Origin: an uncultured Microbacterium sp.
Lineage (GTDB): Bacteria > Actinomycetota > Actinomycetes > Actinomycetales > Microbacteriaceae
Direction of reading: 5' to 3'
Assembly (NCBI RefSeq): GCF_947632095.1
Contig: NZ_CANROA010000004.1
Coordinates: 30,408 to 94,407, forward strand
Length of the DNA: 64,000 nucleotides
Shown here: one piece after another, positions 57,232-64,000 of the stretch
How the letters are laid out: every line of letters starts with the position of its first letter
How positions within the stretch are numbered: the stretch's first letter is position 1
Made by a program: the position numbers and the translations under genes
Notes under the pieces: generated by a model
What the model was told of the DNA's origin: nothing
What the model saw: only the letters and a program-made list of their open reading frames with translations
Databases searched by the model: none

Positions 57232-58119
57232 GGCGCGCGTCGGGGCGACTGCTGCGGCGATGGCCTCGTCGAGGGCCGGATGCTCGAATCGGAACCCGTC
57301 GTCGTTCAGGCGGCTCGGGAGCACCTGTTGATCGGCGAGCAGGAGCTCTTCGGCGGCGAGGCCCATGCCGGCGCGGAGTGCGAAGGCCGGCAGACGTAGA
57401 CGATACGGGCGGCTGAGGGCGCGGGCGAGTCCGGTCGTCACCTGTCGCGATGTTGCGGATGCCGGGGCGACGAGGTTCACTGCGCCGGAGAGTGAGGATT
57501 CTGCGGCCAGATGCAGGAGGGCGCGGGCCTCGTCGGCGAGGGCGATCCATGGCCAGTGCTGCGTTCCTGTGCCGACGGTCGCACCGAGGCCGAAGCGCGT
57601 CGTCAGCATGAGCGGTTTCAGAGCTCCGTCGGCGGCGAGCACGAGGCCTGTGCGGGCGTGCACGACGCGTGTTGTGCGCTCCGCCGGTTCGGTGGCTTCT
57701 TCCCACGCGCCGACGACGTCGGCGAGGTAGCCCGCGCCGCGGGGTGATTCCTCGGTGAGGGGCTCGCCGGGGCGGTCGCCGTAGAAGCCGACGGCCGATC
57801 CCGAGACCCATGCTTTCGGCGGGGCATCGGAGGCTGCGATCGCCCGGGCGATCGTCGTCGTGGCATCCACCCGGCTGCGCAGGATCTGCTTGCGGTACTT
57901 CTTCGTCCAGGGCAGCCGCGACAGGCTTGCGCCCGACAGGCTGATGATCGCATCGGCCCAGGCGACGGCCTCTGAGGGGAGGGCGCCGGATGCCGGATCC
58001 CACGCGTATTCGTCGGCACCGGGGGTGCGTCGCACGAGACGCCGCACCTCGTGCGCATCGGCGTGCCGGGCCACGGCCGTGCCGATCAGTCCGGAGGCCC
58101 CGGCCAGCAGAATGCGCAT
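57229..58119 (-). CDS. TIGR01777 family NAD(P)-binding protein (YfcH-like epimerase fold)
   Basis: Extended-SDR protein of 296 residues. Cofactor motif MRILLAGASGLIGTAVA at the N-terminus, VSGSAVGFYGDRP with the catalytic-type Ser and Tyr (about residues 112-124), and a C-terminal DUF1731 segment (RAGMGLAAEELLLADQQVLP and DDGFRFEHPALDEAI). ATG 58119 follows GAGGAG; the upstream in-frame start at 58188 lacks one. Biochemical role not established for the family. Confidence 0.93.
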   Translation of the reverse strand: MRILLAGASGLIGTAVARHADAHEVRRLVRRTPGADEYAWDPASGALPSEAVAWADAIISLSGASLSRLPWTKKYRKQILRSRVDATTTIARAIAASDAPPKAWVSGSAVGFYGDRPGEPLTEESPRGAGYLADVVGAWEEATEPAERTTRVVHARTGLVLAADGALKPLMLTTRFGLGATVGTGTQHWPWIALADEARALLHLAAESSLSGAVNLVAPASATSRQVTTGLARALSRPYRLRLPAFALRAGMGLAAEELLLADQQVLPSRLNDDGFRFEHPALDEAIAAAVAPTRA

Positions 58120-58228
58120 CGCGTCTCCTCGCGTCGTCTTCGACGCTATCAGGGGCATCGGACGCCGCCGATGAGTGCCCCGAAACAAACATTCACACCG
58201 TCGATATCGGATCGAAACACGCAGACGT

Positions 58229-58257
58229 TTGGATTCTGAGTGCGCGCTGGGTAGCTT
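58229..58257 (+). promoter_or_regulatory. Promoter of the dipeptide-type ABC operon
   Basis: TTGGAT (58229-58234), 17-bp spacer, TAGCTT (58252-58257). Predicted start about 70 bases before the binding-protein ATG. Confidence 0.6.
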
Positions 58258-58334
58258 CTAAGGATCACCGTGCACTGGGGACGATGACGCTCCCAGCGTG
58301 CGCAATGAAGCGCCCCACAGGGAAGGTACCCAGC

Positions 58335-60005
58335 ATGTACAACTCATCCATGCGTCGACGCGGCTTGGTCGCCGTCAGCGGAGCGGCCATCGCCACTCTG
58401 CTGCTCGCCGGTTGCGTCGCCAGTGAACGTGGCGACGGCGGCGGAGCGGCCGGCGACGTCGACACGACGTTCGTGTTCGCAGCATCCAACGACCCGGCCG
58501 GTCTCGACCCCGCCTTCGCGCAGGACGGGGAGACGTTCCGCGTCTCGCGCCAGATCTTCGAGGGCCTCGTCGGCACCGAGCCCGGGACCGCCGACCCCGC
58601 GCCGCTGCTCGCCGAGTCGTGGGACTCGGCCGAGGACGGCATGTCGCACACGTTCCACCTGAAGGAGGGCGTGACCTTCCACGACGGCACGCCGTTCAAC
58701 GCCGAAGCCGTCTGCGCGAACTTCGACCGCTGGTACAACTGGACGGGCCTGGCCGCCTCCGAGGCGTTCGCGTACTACTACACGAAGCTGTTCCATGGTT
58801 ATGCCGACAGCCCCGAGAACGCCGTCTACAAGTCGTGCACGGTCGATGACGACTCGACCGCGACGGTCGAGCTGAACAAGCCCTTCGCCGGCTTCATCCC
58901 CGCACTCTCCCTCCCGGCCTTCTCGATGCAGAGCCCGGCGGCGATGAAGGAGTTCGGTGCGGACGAGATCGGCGGCTCCGCCGAGGCCCCGCAGATGTCG
59001 GAGTACGCCGAGGGCCACCCCGCCGGCACCGGCCCGTTCAAGTTCGACGACTGGTCGCGCGGCGAGCAGCTCACGCTGAGCTTCAACGAGGACTACTGGG
59101 GCGAGAAGGGGCAGATCGAGCAGATCATCTTCCGCGTCATCGACGACCCGACGGCACGTCGTCAGTCGCTGGAAGCCGGAGACATCGACGGCTACGACCT
59201 CGTCGGCCCGGCCGACACCGCTGCCCTCGATGAAAAGGGCTTCACGATGGTGTCGCGCCCGCCGTTCACCATCCTCTACCTCGCCTTCAACCAGGCGATC
59301 CCGGAGCTCGCCGACCCGAAGGTCCGTGAGGCGCTCTCCTATGCGATCGACAAGGACGCCCTGATCACCCAGGTGCTGCCCGAGGGAACGCAGAAGGCGA
59401 CGCAGTTCATGCCGCCGGTCGTCAACGGCTACAACGAGGACATCACGACCTACGACTACGACGTCGACAAGGCGAAGGAACTGCTGGCGGAGGCCGGCTA
59501 CGACGAGGCCAACCCGCTGAAGCTGACGTTCAACTACCCGGTCAACGTCTCGCGCCCCTACATGCCGGACCCCGAGCAGATCTTCACCGTGCTCTCCTCG
59601 CAACTCGCCGAGGCGGGCGTCGAGACCACTCCGGTCTCCGAGGAGTGGGGCGAGTACCTCGACCGCACCTCCGGCACGGCGGATCACGGCATCCACCTGC
59701 TCGGCTGGACCGGCGACTACAACGACACCGACAACTTCGTCGGCGTGTTCTTCGGCGGTCAGAGCTCCGAGTGGGGCTTCGACAACCCGGAGCTCTTCCA
59801 GGCGCTGACGGATGCTCGTGGCATCGCCGACCTCGATGAGCAGAGCGCGCTCTACCAGGACATCAACGAGATGGTCGCGACCTTCATCCCCGGTGTCCCG
59901 CTCGCGCACCCCGCTCCGACGCTGGCCTTCGACCCCCGGGTCGAGTCCTTCCCGGCCAGCCCGGTCAACGACGAAGTCTTCAACGAGATCGTCCTGACCA
60001 AGTAA
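58335..60005 (+). CDS. Peptide/nickel-type ABC transporter substrate-binding lipoprotein
   Basis: Family 5 extracytoplasmic binding protein of 556 residues. Signal peptide with lipobox (TLLLAGC, Cys near residue 27), then DTTFVFAASNDPAGLDPAFAQD, the family entry VSRQIFEGLVG, PLLAESWDSAEDGMSHTFHL and HDGTPFNAEAV. Such proteins bind di- or oligopeptides, nickel chelates or opines; ligand not visible. ATG 58335 follows GGGAAGG; upstream frame is antisense to the previous gene. First gene of the operon, with a hairpin between it and the permease genes. Confidence 0.94.
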   Translation: MYNSSMRRRGLVAVSGAAIATLLLAGCVASERGDGGGAAGDVDTTFVFAASNDPAGLDPAFAQDGETFRVSRQIFEGLVGTEPGTADPAPLLAESWDSAEDGMSHTFHLKEGVTFHDGTPFNAEAVCANFDRWYNWTGLAASEAFAYYYTKLFHGYADSPENAVYKSCTVDDDSTATVELNKPFAGFIPALSLPAFSMQSPAAMKEFGADEIGGSAEAPQMSEYAEGHPAGTGPFKFDDWSRGEQLTLSFNEDYWGEKGQIEQIIFRVIDDPTARRQSLEAGDIDGYDLVGPADTAALDEKGFTMVSRPPFTILYLAFNQAIPELADPKVREALSYAIDKDALITQVLPEGTQKATQFMPPVVNGYNEDITTYDYDVDKAKELLAEAGYDEANPLKLTFNYPVNVSRPYMPDPEQIFTVLSSQLAEAGVETTPVSEEWGEYLDRTSGTADHGIHLLGWTGDYNDTDNFVGVFFGGQSSEWGFDNPELFQALTDARGIADLDEQSALYQDINEMVATFIPGVPLAHPAPTLAFDPRVESFPASPVNDEVFNEIVLTK

Positions 60006-60012
60006 GGGCGAA

Positions 60013-60065
60013 GACGCCGCACTCCTCCCACCGTGCTTCCGCAGTGGTGGGAGGCGTGCGGCGTC
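60013..60065 (+). terminator. Intra-operon hairpin after the binding-protein gene
   Basis: GACGCCGCAC/GTGCGGCGTC (10 bp) and CCTCCCACC/GGTGGGAGG (9 bp), one mismatch between them, loop of 13 bases, starting 7 bases after the stop. Without a U-tract it may act as a partial terminator or stabilise the binding-protein mRNA so that this subunit is made in excess. Confidence 0.75.
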
Positions 60066-60090
60066 CCCACCCGAAAGACGGAGATACCCT

Positions 60091-61095
60091 GTGCTGCGCA
60101 CCATCGGCAGGCGACTGCTGTTCCTGATCCCCACTCTCATCGGCCTGAGCATTCTGCTCTTCGCCTGGGTCCGCGCCCTTCCCGGAGGGCCCGCCGTGGC
60201 CCTGCTCGGCGAACGGGCCACACCCGACGCGATCGAACGCATCAACGCTCTCTACGGCTTCGACAAACCGCTCATCGAGCAATACTTCATCTGGGTCGGC
60301 CGTCTCCTGCAGGGCGACTTCGGCACCTCGATCCAGACCAACCGTCCTGTTCTGGAAGAGTTCCTGCGCCGGTTCCCGGCCACGATCGAGCTCTCGATCG
60401 CCGCGCTCATCTTCGCCGTCGGCATCGGCATCCCGCTCGGTTATTGGGCGGCCCGCCGCCACGGCAAGTTCACCGACCACGCATCCGTCGTGATGAGCCT
60501 GATCGGAATCACCATCCCGGTGTTCTTCCTGGCATTCATCCTCAAATACATCTTCGCCGTGCAGCTGGGCTGGCTCCCCGCGGACGGCCGTCAGAATCCC
60601 CGCATCGATGCGACGCATCCCACCGGCTTCTACGTGTGGGACGGCATCATCACCGGCGAGTTCGACGCCGCGTGGGACGCCATCCTGCACCTGATCCTGC
60701 CGGCGCTCGCGCTCGGCACGATCCCGCTCGCCATCATCGTGCGCATCACGCGCGCGAGTGTGCTCGAGGTACAGAACGCCGACTACGTGCGCACCGGCCG
60801 GGCCAAGGGCGTCGCGCGCTCGACCCTGCGCGGACGCTTCATCCTGCGCAACGCCATGCTGCCGGTGATCACGACCATCGGCCTGCAGACGGGGCTCCTG
60901 ATCTCCGGCGCCGTCCTCACCGAGACCGTCTTCGCCTACCCGGGAGTCGGATCCTTCCTCGCCCGGGCGATCTTCACGCGCGACTTCCCGGTTCTGCAGG
61001 GCTTCATCATCTTCATCGCGATCGTCTACGCGCTGATCAACCTGGCCGTCGACGTCTCCTACAGCCTGATCGACCCGAGAGTGAGGGTCCAATGA
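60091..61095 (+). CDS. Dipeptide-type ABC permease, DppB family
   Basis: Membrane subunit of 334 residues, GTG start at 60091. N-terminal MLRTIGRRLLFLIPTLIGLSILLF and LPGGPAVALLGERATPDAIERI are typical of DppB/OppB; the EAA loop is YVRTGRAKGVARSTLRGRFILRNAMLP (about residues 232-258). Five to six helices. Its stop overlaps the DppC-type gene start (ATGA). Confidence 0.95.
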   Translation: MLRTIGRRLLFLIPTLIGLSILLFAWVRALPGGPAVALLGERATPDAIERINALYGFDKPLIEQYFIWVGRLLQGDFGTSIQTNRPVLEEFLRRFPATIELSIAALIFAVGIGIPLGYWAARRHGKFTDHASVVMSLIGITIPVFFLAFILKYIFAVQLGWLPADGRQNPRIDATHPTGFYVWDGIITGEFDAAWDAILHLILPALALGTIPLAIIVRITRASVLEVQNADYVRTGRAKGVARSTLRGRFILRNAMLPVITTIGLQTGLLISGAVLTETVFAYPGVGSFLARAIFTRDFPVLQGFIIFIAIVYALINLAVDVSYSLIDPRVRVQ

Positions 61096-62042
61096 GCATT
61101 CCCCTTCCCCCCGCACAGGGCGGCGAGGTCATCGACACCGTCGCCGTCGCGCAAGCGCAGCTCTCCGACAACAAGGGCGGCTTCTGGAGCGATGTGTTCC
61201 GCCGCCTGCGGCGCAACCCCACGGCCTGGATCGGTGTGGTCATCGTCGCGCTGTTCGTGCTCGTGGCGGCCCTGGCGCCGTTGCTGGCCCCGTACCCCGA
61301 GACCGCGCTTCCCGGAGCCCGCTTCATCACGCCGACCCACATCCCCGGGCCCGGCGAGCTGCCCGAGTTCCCGCTCGGCCTCGATCGGTTCGGCGGCGAT
61401 GTGCTGTCGAAGCTGATCTGGGGTGCGCAGGCATCCCTGCTGGTCGGTGTCATCTCGACGGCGCTGGGCCTCGTCGGCGGAATGCTGCTCGGGCTGATCG
61501 CCGGAACCTTCGGCGGCTGGGTCGACACGCTCATCATGCGGATCGTCGACATCATCCTCTCGGTGCCGAACCTGCTGCTCGCGGTCTCCATCGCCGCGAT
61601 CCTCGGTCAGACGCCGTTCGCCGTCATGATCGCGATCGGTGCCTCCCAGGTGCCGATCTTCGCGCGGCTGCTGCGCGCCTCGATGTTGCAGCAGCGATCC
61701 AGCGATTACGTCCTCTCGGCGCAGACGCTCGGCCTCGGGCGTGGGCGCATCACGATGTCGCACGTGCTCCCGAACGCGATCGGCCCGGTCATCGTCCAGG
61801 GAACGCTGACACTGGCGACCGCCGTGATCGACGCAGCGGCGCTGTCCTTCCTCGGTCTCGGCGGCGGACGCCCCGAGACCGCCGAGTGGGGCCGCATGCT
61901 CACCTACGCGCAGGCAGAGCTCTCGATCGCCCCGTGGCTGGCCTTCCTGCCCGGCATCTGCATCGCCGTCACCGCTCTCGGCTTCACGCTGTTCGGCGAG
62001 GCGCTGCGCGAATCGATGGATCCGAGGACGAGGGCACGCTGA
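61092..62042 (+). CDS. Dipeptide-type ABC permease, DppC family
   Basis: Membrane subunit of 316 residues. FRRLRRNPTAWIGVVIVALFVLVAALAPLLAPYP is the DppC/OppC first helix; LGLDRFGGDVLSKLIWGAQASLLVG and the EAA loop YVLSAQTLGLGRGRITMSHVLPNAIGP (about residues 208-234) follow. It pairs with the DppB-type subunit and overlaps its gene. Confidence 0.95.
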   Translation: MSIPLPPAQGGEVIDTVAVAQAQLSDNKGGFWSDVFRRLRRNPTAWIGVVIVALFVLVAALAPLLAPYPETALPGARFITPTHIPGPGELPEFPLGLDRFGGDVLSKLIWGAQASLLVGVISTALGLVGGMLLGLIAGTFGGWVDTLIMRIVDIILSVPNLLLAVSIAAILGQTPFAVMIAIGASQVPIFARLLRASMLQQRSSDYVLSAQTLGLGRGRITMSHVLPNAIGPVIVQGTLTLATAVIDAAALSFLGLGGGRPETAEWGRMLTYAQAELSIAPWLAFLPGICIAVTALGFTLFGEALRESMDPRTRAR

Positions 62043-62061
62043 TATGGACAAGGAACAGAAC

Positions 62062-63726
62062 ATGGGCACGCCGCTGCTCGAGGTCTCCGACCTCGCCGTC
62101 GACTTCAGCACGATGGACGGCGTGGTGCACGCCGTCGAAGGGGTGAACCTGTCGATCAGCGCGGGGGAGACCGTCGCGATCGTCGGGGAGTCCGGATCGG
62201 GCAAGTCCACGACGGCCATGGCCATCATCGGCCTGCTCGCCGGGGGCGGTCGCATCGCCGGCGGCAGCATCCGCCTCGACGGGCGGGAGATCTCGACAGC
62301 ATCCGAGAATGAACTGCGCCGCATCCGCGGGCGCGACATCGGAATGGTGCCGCAGGACCCGATGTCGAACCTCAACCCCGTCACGAAGGTGGGCACGCAG
62401 GTCGCCGAGACGCTGCTCGCGCACGGCCTCGCGACCCGGCAGGACGTCGATGCGAAGGTGGTCGAGGCGCTGGAGGCCGCCGGGCTTCCGGATGCCGGGA
62501 AGCGCGCCAAGCAGTATCCGCACGAGTTCTCCGGCGGTATGCGCCAGCGCGCGCTCATCGCGATCGGCCTCGCGTGCAAGCCGCGGCTTCTCATCGCCGA
62601 CGAGCCGACCAGCGCCCTCGACGTCACCGTGCAGCAGACGATCCTCGATCAGATCGGAGCCATGACGCGCGAGCTGGGCACGGCCGTGCTGCTGATCACG
62701 CATGACCTCGGCCTCGCCGCCGAGCGCGCCGAGCGGGTGATCGTGATGCACCGCGGCAAGGTCGTCGAGCAGGGTCCTGCTCGCCAGATCCTGGATGCGC
62801 CCCAGCATCCGTACACGCAGTCGCTCGTGAAGGCCGCGCCGTCGGTGGCGGCCGCGCGCCTGCGGCCGGAGGCCTTCGCCTCGCAGTCCGCCTCCCCGGA
62901 GGCCGTTGAGCGAGCCGCAGGGGAGCCGACGCCGACGGCATCCGACAACATCGTCGAGATCTCGAACCTCACGAAGGTCTACCCGGTGCGCGGGCGCGGC
63001 GACGACTTCGTCGCCGTCGACGACGTATCCCTCGCGATCCCGCGCGGCAAGACCGTCGCGATCGTCGGCGAGTCGGGGTCGGGGAAGACCACGACGGCAC
63101 GGATGCTGCTGAAGGTGATCGAGCCGACGAGCGGCATCATCACCTTCGAGGGCCAGGACATCTCGACGCTGGACCGTGCGCAGATGCGTTCGTTCCGTCA
63201 GCGGGTGCAGCCGATCTTCCAGGATCCGTACTCGAGCCTGAACCCGATGTTCACGATCGAGCGGCTGATCGCCGAGCCCCTGGAGTTCTACAAGCGGGGG
63301 AGCCGGGCCGAGCAGGCCCAGCGGGTGCGGCAGCTCCTCGACGACGTGGCTCTTCCGCAGTCGATGCTGCGCCGCTATCCCTCCGAGCTCTCGGGCGGTC
63401 AGCGTCAGCGTGTGGCGATCGCCCGGGCGCTGGCGCTCTCGCCCGAGCTGATCGTGTGCGATGAGCCGGTGTCGGCTCTGGACGTGCTCGTGCAGGACCA
63501 GATCCTGCGCCTGCTGGGGGACCTGCAGCGCGAGTACGGGCTCAGCTACCTGTTCATCTCGCACGACCTGGCGGTCGTGCGCCTGATCAGCGACTATGTG
63601 TGCGTCATGAAGGACGGCGCGCTCGTCGAGGCGGCGTCCTCCGAGGAGATCTTCACGAATCCCCGCGACCCGTACACGCGTCGTCTGCTCGCGTCGATCC
63701 CCGGAAACGAGCTCAACATCGCGTGA
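62062..63726 (+). CDS. Dipeptide-type ABC transporter ATP-binding protein, DppD-DppF fusion
   Basis: Fused ATPase of 554 residues carrying both nucleotide-binding domains of the transporter. Domain 1: Walker A GESGSGKST (about residues 43-51), signature FSGGMRQRALI, Walker [15 protein letters not shown]. Domain 2 from about residue 295: [39 protein letters not shown]. The oligopeptide C-terminal motif (PQHPYTQSL and PRDPYTRRLL) follows each. I prefer ATG 62062 because AAGGAA lies six bases upstream; ATG 62044 is in frame and would add six residues. Confidence 0.94.
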   Translation: MGTPLLEVSDLAVDFSTMDGVVHAVEGVNLSISAGETVAIVGESGSGKSTTAMAIIGLLAGGGRIAGGSIRLDGREISTASENELRRIRGRDIGMVPQDPMSNLNPVTKVGTQVAETLLAHGLATRQDVDAKVVEALEAAGLPDAGKRAKQYPHEFSGGMRQRALIAIGLACKPRLLIADEPTSALDVTVQQTILDQIGAMTRELGTAVLLITHDLGLAAERAERVIVMHRGKVVEQGPARQILDAPQHPYTQSLVKAAPSVAAARLRPEAFASQSASPEAVERAAGEPTPTASDNIVEISNLTKVYPVRGRGDDFVAVDDVSLAIPRGKTVAIVGESGSGKTTTARMLLKVIEPTSGIITFEGQDISTLDRAQMRSFRQRVQPIFQDPYSSLNPMFTIERLIAEPLEFYKRGSRAEQAQRVRQLLDDVALPQSMLRRYPSELSGGQRQRVAIARALALSPELIVCDEPVSALDVLVQDQILRLLGDLQREYGLSYLFISHDLAVVRLISDYVCVMKDGALVEAASSEEIFTNPRDPYTRRLLASIPGNELNIA

Positions 63727-63792
63727 TCCCGACGTCGTTTCGCGGCGCCGGATGCTATTACCCCAGCATTCGGAATTGGTCAAGGATTCTTC

Positions 63793-63821
63793 TTGCCATG
63801 TCGTGAAATCAGACGTATAGT
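63793..63821 (+). promoter_or_regulatory. Promoter of rpoB
   Basis: TTGCCA (63793-63798), 17-bp spacer, TATAGT (63816-63821). Predicted start near 63828, giving a leader of about 120 bases. The 66 bp before it, after the ABC gene, show nothing else. Confidence 0.75.
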
Positions 63822-63919
63822 TGTTCTTTGCGCCTCGGTTCTCCCTGCCCTCATATGGTGGTCGGCAGATGTTGAGCAAGCGAGCGTGCACTCCACCTGA
63901 CGACAAAGGAATCGAGAAG

Positions 63920-63933
63920 CCCCGCGGGGCTCA
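63920..63933 (+). other. Palindrome in the rpoB leader
   Basis: AGCCCCGCGGGGCT, a 14-base perfect palindrome ending three bases before the GGAGG ribosome-binding site (63937-63941). As RNA it would form a short GC hairpin beside the site and could modulate rpoB translation. Confidence 0.5.
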
Positions 63934-63949
63934 CGGAGGTTATTCCCTT

Positions 63950-64000
63950 GGCTGCTGCTCCCAACGCATCCACATCCACCACCAACAAGAACGGGCGCGG
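63950..64000 (+). CDS. rpoB: DNA-directed RNA polymerase subunit beta, rpoB (3' partial, 17 codons)
   Basis: First 17 codons only, from a TTG start eight bases after GGAGG: MAAAPNASTSTTNKNGR. This Ala/Asn/Thr-rich N-terminus ending in KNGR matches what I know of rpoB from Microbacteriaceae, where it runs into ASRLSFAKI. The strong promoter and long leader also fit. The rest of the gene lies outside the window, so the call rests on a short stretch and on recognition. Confidence 0.75.

Noticed and set aside
1..64000. CRISPR arrays, tRNA, rRNA or tmRNA genes
   Set aside because: Scanning the intergenic regions by eye showed no spaced direct-repeat array and no cloverleaf or rRNA-like sequence; a covariance search would be needed to be certain.

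Overview
The window reads as the chromosome of a high-GC actinobacterium, most likely Microbacterium or a close Microbacteriaceae relative. Support: many GTG/TTG starts, many genes whose -10 hexamer lies six bases before the start codon (leaderless transcription), a menaquinone (men) locus, a system II cytochrome c maturation cluster, the 32-residue actinobacterial ribosomal protein bS22, and an rpoB start at the right edge of the Microbacteriaceae type. The species call is inference from protein style, not a database match. I found no tRNA, rRNA, CRISPR array, prophage or classical insertion sequence.

Layout. 1-3745: end of a sugar ABC transporter, a GH20 beta-N-acetylhexosaminidase and a ROK regulator (chitin-oligosaccharide type use). 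3755-9216: iron island with a siderophore-interacting reductase divergent from a binding protein, two FecCD permeases, an ATPase and a FetB-like permease; two DtxR/IdeR-like boxes sit in the divergent gap. 9220-11804: small membrane protein, AlkA-like glycosylase, receiver-less winged-helix regulator preceded by a leaderless Cys/Met-rich mini-ORF, and a small acetyltransferase. 11909-16059: sbcD-sbcC. 16093-26650: aldo/keto reductase, nadE, a very large nuclease-helicase, upp, tadA, an orphan CDF-like domain, proC, a KtrA/KtrB potassium system and an ArsR regulator. 26764-28124: excisionase-like HTH protein, bS22, rhodanese, glutaredoxin-like and Dabb proteins. 28262-33895: polar amino-acid ABC transporter, TSUP permease, acetyltransferase and aspS. 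33995-39128: small membrane protein, then histidine phosphatase-resA-ccdA-resB-ccsB.

39348-44887: TetR regulator divergent from an MMPL exporter (with a degenerate ABC-ATPase-like tail) and a YhgE/Pip membrane protein, with twin palindromic operators between. 44892-49226: menC, menB and menE, split by a DUF559-type nuclease-like gene that is bracketed by two near-identical palindromic repeats. 49287-53420: histidine kinase, response regulator, ABC ATPase and FtsX-like permease. 53539-58119: Xre regulator with a membrane partner, ComB-like phosphatase, a perfect 18-bp inverted-repeat element, SprT-like protein, TPR protein, spermidine-synthase-like protein and TIGR01777 protein. 58335-63726: dipeptide-type ABC operon. 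63793-64000: strong promoter, leader and first codons of rpoB.

The two observations most worth follow-up are the palindrome-bracketed nuclease-like cassette inside the men locus (45905-47110), and the leaderless Cys/Met-rich mini-ORF under a near-consensus promoter upstream of an orphan winged-helix regulator (11319-11456).
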